From Edaphochlamys debaryana (Eukaryota > Chlorophyta > Chlorophyceae > Chlamydomonadales), in the NCBI GenBank assembly GCA_016858145.1, contig JAEHOE010000075.1, positions 124,001 through 188,000 of the forward strand: a DNA stretch of 64,000 bases. Reading direction: 5' to 3'. Positions 1 to 12,271 of this stretch are shown one piece after another; positions within the stretch are counted from its first letter, which is position 1, and the number at the start of each line of letters is the position of its first letter. The notes beneath the pieces were generated by a model. The model made no database searches and was not told the origin of the DNA. It worked only from the letters and a program-made list of their open reading frames with translations. A program made the position numbers and the translations under genes.

Positions 1-1676
1 TCGGGCGGCTTGGGATATGGGAAAGGGGATTATTCTGGCAGGGAATCAGACTGGCGCCGGCACCAGCCGTTCTTGAGGACCTAGCGCGCGATCGGCGTGT
101 CGAGTGGTGGGGGTGACTCATGGGCGGGTGCACGGGCTTCAGCCGGGATATGTTTGACGTGAAGGCAGAGTGGCCTGATCTCTCATGTTACGGACACGTC
201 CGTCAAAGTTTGGCGCTATTTGAACGCATGTGTGGCCGAGTGGGATAGGCGAGTGGGTGCTGTGATCACGAGAGGGTCGGCCGTCCCAAGTTATGCTGAG
301 GTTAGAGAGAGCGTCAGGACGACAAGCCGTCCCACGTTATGCTGACGTTACATGCGTATGCGCGTGAGCTTTTTCGCGAGCTTACTGTGGGCCGAGGATG
401 GGACAACGCGAGAGGGCGGACATGGGACAGTGCTATTGTTTGCGGATGGGGGTTATCTACGCTACGGTGATGAGATTTGGGGTTGATACGCGTGGGGGAC
501 CGCCAAGTGCGGGCGGGTGCACGGCTTAAGCAACGCGATGTGGCGGCGAGGATGCTGGGCTTCATGCGGGCGGGGGTTATTACAGGGGCTGGCTTCATTC
601 AAGGGGGCTTTTGGTAATCGTGTAGTGCGGTGCTACAAGTTGTTCACAGACAGCTATCTAAGTGGCGGCTGGGACACTGGAAGCGGGTTTGGGCAGGGTT
701 TCCAAGACCGGTCCCGGTGCGATCTGGTGCGTGGCTGGGGAAGCGCCACGTGGCGGCGTCGTGAAGGAGGTGATGCCCCGATGCGAGAGCCCGCGGATAC
801 CGTGCATCCAGTGACTTTGCGTGGCACAAACTGCTGGCTGTGCTGTGCGCGCGGTGAGGCGGGGGACGCCGCGCACCGCTTGCAACTGTCGTACGACGGG
901 CATGGGAAGCATGGCAGAGGAGCCGTACGAAGCGTGAGCAGGTGTAAGGCGTACGGCACTCTACCTGGTGAGAAAGCAAGGGTGCACTGGGGCCATGCTC
1001 AGGGACGGAAGCATGGTCAGCAAGTCCGAGACGGCTCTCATATGTGGCGGTCATTACATGATGAGCTTGCTCCTCACTACAGCCTTGCCATGTCCTCCAC
1101 GTCCTAGTCACCCCCATCCTGCGCCTCCACCTGTTGGCATCAGCCTGGCCCTCGCTCCCCACCTATCCGTTCACACAACCGGCCAGCCTCTGTGAGAACT
1201 GGCACCCCACACACAGCCTCTCCAGCCGCCCTCAAACTGCCAGCTTTACACTCCTATATGCCGCTTGCCGCGGGTGGTTTCCGGTGCGCCCCGCAGATGC
1301 CCCTGTTCGTCTGACGCATGAGTTTGGGTACGTAGCCGATGTGCGCCGCCCCTGGCTATGTACACCCGCAGATGTATCCTATGTACTGCAGCCTAAGCAT
1401 GCAGTCCTCTCGGCGATGAATCTATGTACGACTCTTCCTCCGTATCTGGGGCATGACGTACATCCGTTCATAGGTTAAGAAGAACAATGAAGCTAGGAAG
1501 AAAGTGTCCGTATCCATTGCATATGTAAATTCATCAATACGGTGTAAGGTTCAGTGACGAGGACGGCCCCACCTTTCACGAGGCTTAAATCTCACTCTCA
1601 CTTCACTTCCAGGCCCGGCTGACTGCCTGGCCCAGGCCCTACAGGCCCCCCCCCCGCTCCCGCCGTCGCTCCTCGC
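1..1676. other. Intergenic left flank of the KRE6-like array, no gene supported
   Basis: Open frames exist on both strands but overlap each other, lack family resemblance and have no convincing splice structure. The only local structure seen is an imperfect direct repeat of about 24 bases at 281-304 and 327-350. The stretch does not resemble the spacers between the array units, so the array seems to end near 1630. A TTACA (TGTAA on the minus strand) at 1246-1250 could be a distant polyadenylation signal for the gene ending at 1677, but it is about 430 bases away. Confidence 0.5.
281..350. repeat. Imperfect 24-base direct repeat pair
   Basis: The segments at 281-304 and 327-350 match except at two positions; both start CCGTCCCA and contain GTTATGCTGA. 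Function unknown. Confidence 0.6.
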
Positions 1677-4600
1677 TCACAGGGCCTGCAGGCGCCAGAG
1701 CGCGAGGGCCCCCAAGCTGGCGAGCAGCCACAGGCCGAGCGAGGGCACCTGCCGGGGCAGCCACAGGGAGGAGGGACGTCAGGGATGTTGCCAAGGCGAC
1801 AATGTCAAGGCACGGACCCAAATGGCCCCGGACGGCCTGCGGCCCGCGCATCCCGCGGCCTCCCCCAAGCCTTGGTACGTCTCAGTCCAGGTCCCATCAA
1901 GCTCCCGTTGCCCGACCTCCATCCCTGCTGCTTCTTACCGCGCGCCCCGCCGAGCCGATCTCCGGGTTGCGTGAGAGCTTGACGGGCGGGCCGATGTCAG
2001 CACTATCGCCCACAAAGTCCGTGAATCCGGGCACCCCCGACAGCAGGTACTTGTCGCGGTTCTTGTTGATGTAGTCCTGTGGGGCGAATGGGTGGAGGCG
2101 GGGTGGGTACCGGTAGGGAGCACGAGGGCGGGGTGAGGGGCGCGGCAGGTGGCCAGAGAGCAAGTGGGGGCCGTGTGTCAGGTTGTTCTCCCTTCCCTTG
2201 CTTTGTGAGGCCCCTGCTCATGTGTGAACTGGTCCTCACCTGTGTGGGGAAGTCGGGCGGGCTGCAGCCGATGTTGATTTGGTCCTTCTGCTGCCAGATG
2301 CGAATGTAGTCCACCTGGGTAGAGGAGGGGAAAGAGGTACGGTGTGAGGCGGGGCCACGGTGAGACCGCCCATCCCCAACGCATCTGCCCTTCCCACCCC
2401 CCAGCCCCCGCCCTCAGCCCCCCCGGCCGCCTCACCTCCATGGTTGCGGGCAGGGGCACGTCCGGGGCCATGGGCGCAAAGGTGTTGGACATGGCTAGGA
2501 AGATGTTGACGTAGGAAGGCTCGAGTGGGATGAAGCGCTCAGCGACGCTCTCGTTGATGAGGTTGGTCCGAGCAACGAGGGCCTTCTTGTTGATCTCTGC
2601 ACGGGGCAAGAAAGGGGAGGCGAGTTAGCAGGGGCGCAGCTTGACCTTTCCCCGGGGGCCCGGCTTGCCTTGTTTCCACTCATCCGGGCCCCCTGCTCAC
2701 CCTGGATCAGGACATCGTTGATGTACCAACGGATGTGCTCGCCCGGCTGCCAGTCCAGCCCAAAGCGCTGGAAGGAGGTAAAGTAGGAGGCGTTTAGGTT
2801 GTGCACGCCCGACACATAGTCAGCCAGGAAGTCGCCCTGATAGGGGTTGGGCCTCGAGCGGAGATCCGGGCTGTCCCAGGTGGCAAACTGCATGGCATCC
2901 TCCTTGAAGCCCTCATCCAGCCAGTTGAGGCCGTTGGGGATGAGGGGCGCAATGGGCAGGCTGGTGGAGAGCTCGGCGTCCCCCTCGTGCCAAACGCCGA
3001 CCTCAAACAGATCGATCTCGGGCGCGCCGCGGCCTGGCGCAGAGGGCAGAAGGGAAGGTCATAAAGGAGCGCATGCTGCCATGATTGGGAGAGTAAACGA
3101 GGCCAGGCGGGGTCAGGGTGGCAGCAGGCGTGTGTGGGAGTGTCAGCCCACCCTCACTCCTCGCTCACCCTGCGTGTTGTTGCAGCGGTTGATTCGCTGC
3201 GTGTTGTTGGACCAGCTGATGAACTTCTGAGTGGCGATGGCATCGCAGGTGTTGTACGAGTGGGGCCACACGCCTGGGAGGGAGGGTGGGCGGGAGGAGA
3301 GGGCCGGGAGGGGGATGAGTTGGCGTCAGGCTCTAACCAGGAGCCTCCTGGCTCTGATGGGGATGATCTGGGATGATAATGGTTCCCACGAACCTCCGCC
3401 GCTGACTCCCCTCCCTGCGCACCCACCCTCCGTGGACCTCATGTAGCCGGCACGGCCCAAGTTCCCCAGCGTGAACACCGAGGGCCAGAAGCCGCCCTTC
3501 TGGTTGTCACCCGGCATCTTGACAGATACCTCCATGTAGCCGCCTGCAGGGGCGGGGAGGCCGGGAAGGGGGGTTGCTTCAGAGGCAACCTCCCTAGCTG
3601 AGGTTTAGGCAAGGGCGGCGCTTGCCTTGGCCCTTGCATGACGTGACGACTTACCCGTGAAGCAGAACTTGTTCCAGCCCTGTACGGCACCGCTGGTGTA
3701 CGGCATCTCGCCCGACAGGAAGTCACCGCCGTGGGTGGACATGGGCGCCTTGTTCTTCTCGTTGGTGGCCGTTAGGACGAGCTTGCCATTACTAATGCTC
3801 ACGCCCTTGTTCAGAAACACGGCCTGGGAGGCGAGGGGGGTGATGGAGGCAGAGGGGTGGTGAGCGAGGGAGGGGATGGCACGTCGGTTGCGCTGGATCA
3901 GGGTGGTTGCCGAGGGTGCTGACCTGTCAGACGGCCAACCGCCCTCGCACCTGGTCGTTGTTGACGTACAGTAGGTCCAGCGCCTGCCACTTGTAGTCCT
4001 TGCCGGGGGCAAAGTCGCGGTTGGGGTCGTCAAACTCATCGCTGAACACCAGCACCTAGGGGCACGGCGGAGGGAGGGAGGTGAAGGCCGATGAGCGGGT
4101 GGCTGAGGGCAGGGCCAGTCTAAAATGCTCGTGACGCCTCTACTGGTGGCATGGCCCAACCTTCCGCCTCCCTCCCCGTGCTACCCCAGTCCCCACCATG
4201 TCCTCCTTGCGCGGAGGCACGCCGACCTCCTTCCAGCGGGACGGCCAGCCGCTCTCCCCCAGGCACGAGTAGTACTCCGAGCGGCACCGGTTTTTGGTGC
4301 AGGCGGAGGAGGGCGTGTCCTACAGAGTGGGCGGCAGGGGGGCAAGCACCGAATGGCGGGGTATGGTCACGGGGCTTCTGACCAGGAATCCCCGGAAAGT
4401 CCTGCCTCTGTGTTGGCCACACAACCTGCAGCGCTTTCTGTGCCGATGTGCCCTCACCTTGTCAATCCAGATGCTGTTGGTCTTGGGCGACTGCGAGTTG
4501 AGGCGCTGCACGCATGCGTTGCCTGAGTTGTTGTACTCAGCGCGGGCGCAGGCTAGGCCTGGAGCGAGGGTGCGGCGATGCGCGGAAATGGGGGCGGTGA

Positions 4601-4745
4601 GGAAAGCGCCGCCCAGGGTAACGCCGGCAAGGGAGGGCAAGGGGTCCAGCGGGTCCCTCGGTCCGGTCGCCAAGGTGTGCTTCCGCGCGTACTTACCAAC
4701 AACAAGGCAAACAGCCAGAAGGGTTGACGTTCGCCCTGGACTCAT
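1677..4745 (-). CDS. KRE6/SKN1-type GH16 family protein, copy 1 (beta-glucan synthesis-associated)
   Basis: Predicted secretory-pathway glycoside hydrolase or transglycosylase of the KRE6/SKN1 branch of GH16, a family known from fungal and stramenopile beta-1,6/1,3-glucan wall synthesis. My model has 12 exons: 4697-4745, 4458-4558, 4197-4319, 3951-4055, 3655-3823, 3427-3543, 3169-3273, 2701-3033, 2436-2596, 2240-2314, 1939-2076 and 1677-1748, giving 515 aa. Residues 1-24 form a signal peptide (MSPGRTSTLLAVCLVVG, then LACARA). KRE6 hallmarks follow: GFWPS, TLGNLGRAGY, VWPHSYNTCDA, GRGAPEIDLFEVG with the GH16 catalytic motif (E262, D264, E267), WYINDVLIQ, and VDYIRIWQQ before INIGCSPPDFPT. The last exon encodes a hydrophobic C-terminal tail ending at the stop, preceded by small residues (GSAGRA), which suggests a GPI-anchor signal or membrane tail. 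Its exon 11 linker is shorter and less Pro-rich than in copies 2 and 4. Actual substrate unknown. Confidence 0.9.
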
Positions 4746-6993
4746 GGTCCAAGGCTTGTGACGGTGGGAATGGTTGGGGCCTGCGTGGGCGGTCATGTCA
4801 CTCGGCGTGTCAGTTGTTCGCCACCCAAGGCGTATGTGCGACAACGTAGTAGTAGCAAATAACCGGGAATCATGAAACGATAATGATCTACGGCTGCTGG
4901 ATGGTGTGTGTTCTCCAGGCATCGCAAGGCGCGCGACGCGAAGCCCAATGCACAGCAAGTGGACGTTAGTCGCTACGAAGCATATTACAGACCTAGGGGC
5001 GCCCTCAAGCCCGCGCGGTCGCGCAGGTCGTGTCTACCGTCGAGAAAGTAGTCCACGCGAGCTCACCGAAAAGAGATGGCGCGTCACGATCAAGCAGTGA
5101 GCAGTAGTCTATAAGTATTGCGCAGAGGCAAGTTGGACAGAGAGCAAGACAAGAGCAAATTTCACAGGAGTGTGGGGCGCGAGGGCTTGGCTTTGCAACT
5201 TGTAGTGTGCTGACAGTCAAGATGGCTCCTTTATATTTGGATGTGCGCAAGTGCAATGCCTAATGCCCGGTCACATCCGATCGCCGGGCCCGGGTCGGGC
5301 CGGGCCCGCATGGGACAGCATTTTTTCCGAATAGCAGGCCAGGCTGCCTCGCGGACCCAACATACTTACAGGGCCCTGACTGCGTGAGGCCCTGACCCTG
5401 GCACAAGCCCCACATCCACCAGCGGAGAGCCATTCCCCGCCCCACGGCACCCCGCTCCCCCCATCCCCCCCCCCCCACACACCCACGAAGCGCCGAGGGA
5501 CCGCTTTCAGTTGCCGTTCATATATACCACAGGGATACTTCTCCCTGACTCCCACTACTGCCGCCGCCCAAGATCCTGACGGCAACACACGTGAGCGCAT
5601 TCTGCTGCTGGCCTCGCTCGTTGCTATTTCTTCACTCCTCTTCACTTGCTGCCCGTTCCGAACCACGGGTCATACGTACCGGGCTGCGGATTGCCTCACC
5701 CCAATCCCACACATCTGGCACGCGGCTTAGATCGACTGCTAGCCGGCCTGACAAAAACGACAGGGTAAGTCCTCACCCCATTCCCACGCATCTGGCAAAG
5801 GGCGTACAATTGAGTGACCGCTAGCCGGCCTGACATAGGGCGACAAGGGCCGAGGACCGAGAGGGAAGAGCCTGGGAAGAGAGTAACGACGGGCGGGCGC
5901 CTAACATTCAGCTGGAGGGCACCCCTCTGGGGTCCCTCAGTGTAACCACCAGGAGGACTCGAGACAAAGAGCCCAACCTCCACAACGGCCACAACCACCA
6001 CAACGTGCCACATTCCCACACCGCAGGTGGCATTCCAGCACGCGTGCCGCGCCTCAGAGTGGGTGCCGTGGGGGTGCCGTGGGGGTTGTTCAAGATTCGG
6101 CAACCGGATCGTACGTACGTAGATCAAGCTCAGGGACCGATCAAGGACCGGCAGCACGAGAGGCAGCAGGGAGGCGACTGGCCTTGACTACCGGCATTGC
6201 GCTGGCTGGGAGAAGGGTTCAGGCATATCAGGCATTTCAGGCATCACAGATAGAGGAGCGCTCCGTCCGCGAAGGCGTTAGGCAAACGCATTCGGACTTA
6301 GGAAAGGACCGAGACTGATTGTCTGCCCTATAGCACGGAACAACGTCACACCTGCAACGCACATGGATATGCACCTGCAAGACTACCCCGCCCGACACCA
6401 AACACAGCCACGACCGGACTCCTCCCCACGTTGGTGACATACAGTGCCGCCGTTCCCGGGGCCCCTGCTCCGGCCTACACCTGAGCCTCACCCTGCCCGT
6501 CAAGAACCCGAGCCCCACATCAATACAAGGCGACAAATGTATCACAACGCTCTCAGTCACTGTCACGACTCATTACTCTTGATATGGTAGCGCGCGTTGG
6601 TCCGGAATCCACCAGGCAACCGCTACTCTCACCGCCGCACGCCTTTCGTCCTATATATGCATGCTGTTCCAGCAGTGGCTGGTCACATGCAATTCAGGTA
6701 CAATTTCGGAGGGACGCCGGGGCGGCTCGGCACACACAGCCCCGCTCGACCAAATCAACTAATCTCACACGCCCCGAACTCCTTCCACGGTTTGAAGCTC
6801 ATGTCACGCACACTGCGCAACAGTCAGACGGCCCTACGGCCAGCCTGCTAGCCCTGTGGCCCACAATCAAGTTACGCGGCGGGGCCACTCCTCACTGAGA
6901 AGTGAGCCCTGTCCCACAGAGACGACAGAGAGGTGCACGTGGCACGGGCTCCAGAGCCCATGCCCTCCCCCCGCTCCCGCCGTCGCTCCCCGC
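4746..6993. other. Spacer between array units 1 and 2, no gene supported
   Basis: This should hold the promoter of copy 1 (right-to-left) and the 3' flank of copy 2. It contains sequence shared with the two other spacers, including GC-rich motifs near 5275-5310 also found near 10740-10785. The segment at 5725-5760 recurs in part at 5815-5840, an internal duplication absent from unit 3. The frames seen here are not preserved between units, which argues against a second gene per unit. Confidence 0.55.
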
Positions 6994-9900
6994 TCACAGG
7001 GCCTGCAGGCGCCACAGCGCGAGGGCCCCCAGGCCGGAGAGCAGCCACAGGCCGAACGAGGGCACCTGCCGGGGCAGCCACAGGGAGGAGGGAGGTGGTA
7101 AGTACACTCATGCTACTACAGCACTTGGTCCATACATCCCACCAGGCGCGTGGACAGCGCCGTGCCACATCCATCCGCATGAGCCGCCAGCTAAGCGCCT
7201 CCGGCCCCGCTGCTCACCGCTCGCCCAGCTGCGCCGGGGTTGGAGCCCGACTCGGGGGTTGATGTCGCCGGCGGCGGGGGTGGGCCGGGCGGGGGCTTCC
7301 CGATGGGCCCAATGACGCTGCTGTCGCCCACAAAGTCCGTGAAGCCGGGAATCCCCGACGCCAGATACATGTTGCGGTTCTCGTTAATGTAATCCTGCGG
7401 GCGAAAGGGTTTGAAGTGGAGGGTTAGAGAGTGAGGGGTTCAGTCGGCGGCCGGAGAGCATGGTGGGGAGCGTGATGGAGGCTGCTAGCCGGGGGAGGAG
7501 GGCAGGAATGCGAAGGCGGGAAGCCGCGGACTGAGCCCCTTCCTGGCCTTTCCCCGCTCGTACGGCAAGCAAAAGCAAGCCCCTTTCGCCCTGGTCCTCA
7601 CCTGTGTGGGGAAGTCGGGCGGGCTGCAGCCGATGTTGATTTGGTCCTGCTGCTGCCAGATGCGAATGTAGTCCACCTGGGTAGAGGAGGGGAAGGAGGT
7701 ACGTTGTGAGGCGGGGCCACGGTGATACCGGGGAAGACGAAGCTGCAGCCCTGCCTCACGCTCTAACCAAGCAATTTGTTATCCTCTTTCCGCTCTTTCC
7801 CCATCCCCTGACCATTATTCCTGGGTCCCGTTGTGCCCTTCTCTTCCACACACCCAGCCCCCTCAGCCCCCCGGGCCGCCGCACCTCCATGGTTGCGGGC
7901 AGGGGCACGTCCGGGGCAATGGGCGCAAAGGTGTTGGACATGGCTAGGAAGATGTTGACGTAGGAAGGCTCAAGCGGGATGAAGCGCTCAGCGACGCTCT
8001 CGTTGATGAGGTTGGTCCGAGCAACCAGGGCCTTCTTGTTGATCTCTGCACGGGGCGGGGACGGGGAGGCGAGTTGGCAGGGGCGCAGCTTGACCTTTCC
8101 CCGGGAGCTGAAGAGACGCCGACAGAAACCCGGCTTCCCTCCTCCTCTCTCACCCGCCCCTCGCTCACCCTGGATCAGGACGTCGTTGATGTACCAACGG
8201 ATGTGCTCGCCCGGCTGCCAGTCCAGGCCAAAGCGCTGGAACGAGTTGAAGTAGGAGGCGTTTAGGTTGTGCACGCCCGACACATAGTCAGCCAGGAAGT
8301 CGCCCTGATAGGGGTTGGGCCTCGAGCGGAGATCCGGGCTGTCATGTGTCGCGAACTGCATAGCGCCATCGGCAAAGCCCTCATCCAGCCAGTTGAGGCC
8401 GTTGGGGATGAGGGGCGCGATGGGCAGGCTGGTGGAGAGCTCGGCGTCCCCCTCGTGCCACACGCCGACCTCAAACAGGTCGATCTCGGGCGCGCCGCGG
8501 CCTGTCGCAGAGGGCAGCAGGGAAGGTCATCAAGTGCTGCCTTGTTTGGGAGATTGTATCAGGCGGGGTCGTTGGTGTGACCGGCCGTGTCAGCCCAACC
8601 TCCCTCGCTCCTCGCTCACCCTGCGTGTTGTTGCAGCGGTTGATTCGCTGCGTATTGTTGGACCAGTTGATGAACTTCTGAGTGGCGATGGCATCGCAGG
8701 TGTTGTACGAGTGGGGCCAGACGCCTGAGACAGGGGTGGGAGGGAGGGAGGAGAGGGCAGGGGACGCGGGTTGGCGTCCGTCCTGCTCACCGCGGCACAA
8801 TGGGGCATCTGGGGCGAACGACAGCACTTCGAGGCACACGAGGCACAGGACCCTGCCAAGCATCCATGCTGCTTCCCGCGCCTACCGTCAGTTGACCGCA
8901 TGTAGCCGGCACGGCCCAGGTTCCCCAGCGTGAACACCGAGGGCCAGAAGCCGCCCTTCTGGTTGTCACCCGGCATCTTGACAGATACCTCCATGTAGCC
9001 GCCTGCGGGGGCGGGGAGGCCGTCAGGTAAGGGTCAGAGCTGGCCTGGAGATACAGGCAAGGGCTTGGATGGCGATTGTCTTGGCCCTTTCATGTGCCGT
9101 CGACACGCCCCGCTGGCCCCGCAATGACGTGATGGCTCACCCGTGAAGCAAAACTTGTTCCAGCCCTGTACGGCACCGCTGGTGTACGGCATCTCTCCGG
9201 ACAGGAAGTCACCGCCGGGGGTGGACATGGGCGCCTTGTTCTTCTCGTTGGTGGCCGTTAGGACGAGCTTGCCATCACTAATGCTCACGCCCTTGTTCAG
9301 AAACACGGCCTGGGGCGCGAGCGCGGCAAAAGATTAGCGGTGTTAGCACAGGGGTGATGGAAGGTGGTTGGTGGGGTGCTGACCGTTAAGGCCACACCGC
9401 ACCCTTCCCTCGCACCTGGTCGTTGTTGACGTACAGAAGGTCCAGCGCCTGCCACTTGTAGTCCTTGCCGGGGGCAAAGTCGCGGTTGGGGTCGTCGAAC
9501 TCATCGCTGAACACCAGCACCTGCGCACACGGAAGAGGGAGGGAGGTGAAGTGAGTGGGGTGCGGCTGATAGTAGTGGTCACCCACGCGCCGGGCATCCC
9601 TTTTCACTGCTGCATTGCTTGTACGTGCGTGCGCCTAAGCTCACCATATCCTTGTTCTGTGCTGGGCCCGACTCCAGCGTATCCCAGCGCTTCGGCCATC
9701 CGCTCTCCCCCAGGCACGAGTAATAGTCCGAGCGGCAACGGGTCTTGGTGCAGGCCGAGGAGGGCGTGTCCTGCACGGGAAGGGCACGAGGTTCGCACAC
9801 AATGAAGCATGGGATGGGCCAGCCCATGCATGCCACCGGATTCCATGCTCCCAACGGCGCATACCGTAGCTGACTCTCTCCTCCAGCAGTTACACAGCCC

Positions 9901-10194
9901 CCCTCACCTTGTCAATCCAGATGCTGTTTGTGCTGGGTGATTGCGATCTCAACTGCTGTACGCATGTGTTGCCCGTATTGTTGTACGCAGCACGGGCGCA
10001 CACCAGGCCTGGAGCAAGGGGGCGGCGGAGAGGGGGAATCCGTGGTGAGGAAAGTGTCGGAAAGTGCCAGTGTGAGGCCGGCAAGGGGCTCCAGGGGCTC
10101 TAGAACATGAATGCGCGGTAAGCGTCCTTCCGCGCGTGTACTTACCAGCAACAAGGCATACAGCTAGAAGGGTCGACCCTCGCCCTGGACTCAT
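6994..10194 (-). CDS. KRE6/SKN1-type GH16 family protein, copy 2
   Basis: Tandem paralogue of copy 1 with the same 12-exon layout; I checked the splice sites at each junction and all are GT-AG. The model gives about 529 aa. The signal peptide starts MSPGRGSTLLAVCLVAG. The catalytic region GRGAPEIDLFEVG is intact (nucleophile, middle Asp and acid/base Glu present), as are the GNLGRAGY and VWPHSYNTCDA blocks and the cysteine-containing INIGCSPPDF segment. Exon 3 differs from copy 1 (KRWDTLESGPAQNKDM). Exon 11 carries a longer Pro-rich linker ([18 protein letters not shown]) ending in SNPGAAGRA, followed by the hydrophobic tail exon at 6994-7065. That arrangement fits an omega site plus a GPI-signal tail. 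Likely acts at the cell surface or in the secretory pathway on wall beta-glucan; specificity is inferred from family only. Confidence 0.88.
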
Positions 10195-12271
10195 GGTCCC
10201 AGGCTTGTGACGGAGGAGATGGGGACGGACCGGGCCTGCGTGGGCGGTCATCTTCGGCGTGTCAGTTGTTCGCCACTCAAGGGGCCCGTACAGCAGCGCA
10301 GAAGCTCGTCATCGGAAGGCTTGAATGCATGAGAGCTGCTCGGCAAGGGCCGGCGTGGCGCCGATGAATGGGCGGGCCCGGATGGTGTGTTCTCAGGCAT
10401 CGCGAGGCGCCGCGCGACGCGAATCCCAGTGCTCAGCAACTGGAAGTGAGGTGCCAAAGGCAGAATCCCAAAATCACTGACCTAGGGGCGCCTCAAGAGC
10501 TTGAGGTTGTGTCTACCGTCGAGGAAGTCCACGCGAGCTCACCGAGAAGAATGGACGCGTCACGCTCAAGAAGTGAGCAGGAGTCTATATGTATTGAGCA
10601 GAGGTAAGTTGGACAGAGAGCGAGACAAGAGCAAATTCCACAGTGTGGGGCGCGAGGGCTTGGCTTTGTAACTTGTTGTGTGCTGACAGTCAAGATGTTT
10701 CCTTTTATTTGGACTTGCACCAGTGAAGGGCACAAGGCCCGGTCACATCCCATCGCCGGGCCCGATTCGGGCCGGGCCCGCACGGGACAACTTCCTTTCC
10801 GAGGGAAACATCGCATCCAGGTCCGCAGCTACATGCAGGCCAAGCTGCCTCGCGGACACAACATACTTACAGAGCCCTGACTGCCTGAGGCCCTGACCCT
10901 GACGCAAGCCCCGCATCCCACCAGCGGAGAGCCATTCCCCGCCCCGCCGCCCCGCCCGCTCCCCCGGGTTGGGGGCCCCCGCCAACCCCCCGCGCCCCCC
11001 AAGCCGACAAAGGGCTATGTATGTGCCGGCGGCAAGTCCCTGCGCCTAGTGACAGTATCCAGCTGCTGTGCAGCCCATTCAGCCCATTCATCCCATCTGC
11101 TGCCAACCACTTTCTCCTGACTGCCTCCACAGCCGACGGCCATGTCACAAGGCGGATCGGGCCTGCATGGGCCTGACCCTGGCCCCGATCCCTGGCCCCC
11201 TGCCGCCGCTCAAGACCCCGACGGGAACACACGTGCGCGCGTTTTGTGACTGGCATCTTCACTGTTGACTCTAAACCAATGCCAGGATGATGTGCCAGAC
11301 CCGATTGCGCATCAACGCCTTTCGCCCCTTCCACGCATCAGAGGGTTCTCGCTCGGTTGTGTTTGTGATCGCCCTCGCTTCTTTGGAGCCACGACACAAG
11401 GCTGTATGTAAGGGAGCGGAAGGGGAGGGAGTAACGAGACACGCACAGAGCCCAACCGTCCCAACCGCCCCTGAGTGCCCCGCGCCGATGCATGGTTGGG
11501 TCTCACGTCGCAGGGGAGGGTCGGTAGGGGCTGACCGATACGACGGCTTAACAGAAGGTAGGTCCTGGGGGTTCAACTCTAGGCAAAGGTGACAAGTTTC
11601 AGACAGGGTCGTACATAGATCAAGCTCAGGGATTATATAGTCGAGGACCGTCAGCACGAGAGGCAACAGGGAGGGGACTGGCCTTGACTACTGGCATTGC
11701 GCTGGGAGCGTCTGGGAGCAAGGTTAAAGTAATCCAGGCATTACAGGCATCACAGATAGAGGAGCGTTCCATCCTCGAAGGCGTTAGGCACACGCAATTG
11801 GGCTTAGGAAAGGACTGAGACTGACTGCCAGTCTTCTCTTAAGCACGGCACATTTAATGTCAGCACACCTACCTGCGTGCAACCTAGCTACCCCTGCGAC
11901 CCACTCACTACTACCCCCACGTACTATCCCCGGCCCAACCCTCACAAATCCGAGCCAAGCATCAAGAGAAGGAAATAGATGAATTGCGTGAAGCGAGCAC
12001 TCCCTCGTCATTGGCACGAGTCATCGGAAACCATCAGGCGGCTGCCGCTCCGTCATCACCCGGCCGCACGCCTTTCGTCCTATGCTGTCCCAGCAGGTGG
12101 CTGGACGCGCAACCAGGCGAATCTCCACTGAAAGGCTCGACAACGCATTCAACCGCTCCTCAAAAGCAGCAACGCAACCGCACCACATCTGCCACCCGCA
12201 GGTTCCACTGGTCGCCTTTAAGGCGTGTCCAAAGTTTGGACACTCTTGCAACTGCACAGCTGGGTCAGCTG
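10195..12271. other. Spacer between array units 2 and 3, no gene supported
   Basis: Upstream region of copy 2 and 3' flank of copy 3. The blocks at about 10200-10740 and 11600-11790 match the other spacers. The part expected to hold the terminal hydrophobic exon of copy 3 (around 11950-12270) does not contain it: the conserved segment present at 1677-1748, 6994-7065 and 17339-17410 is missing here. Confidence 0.55.
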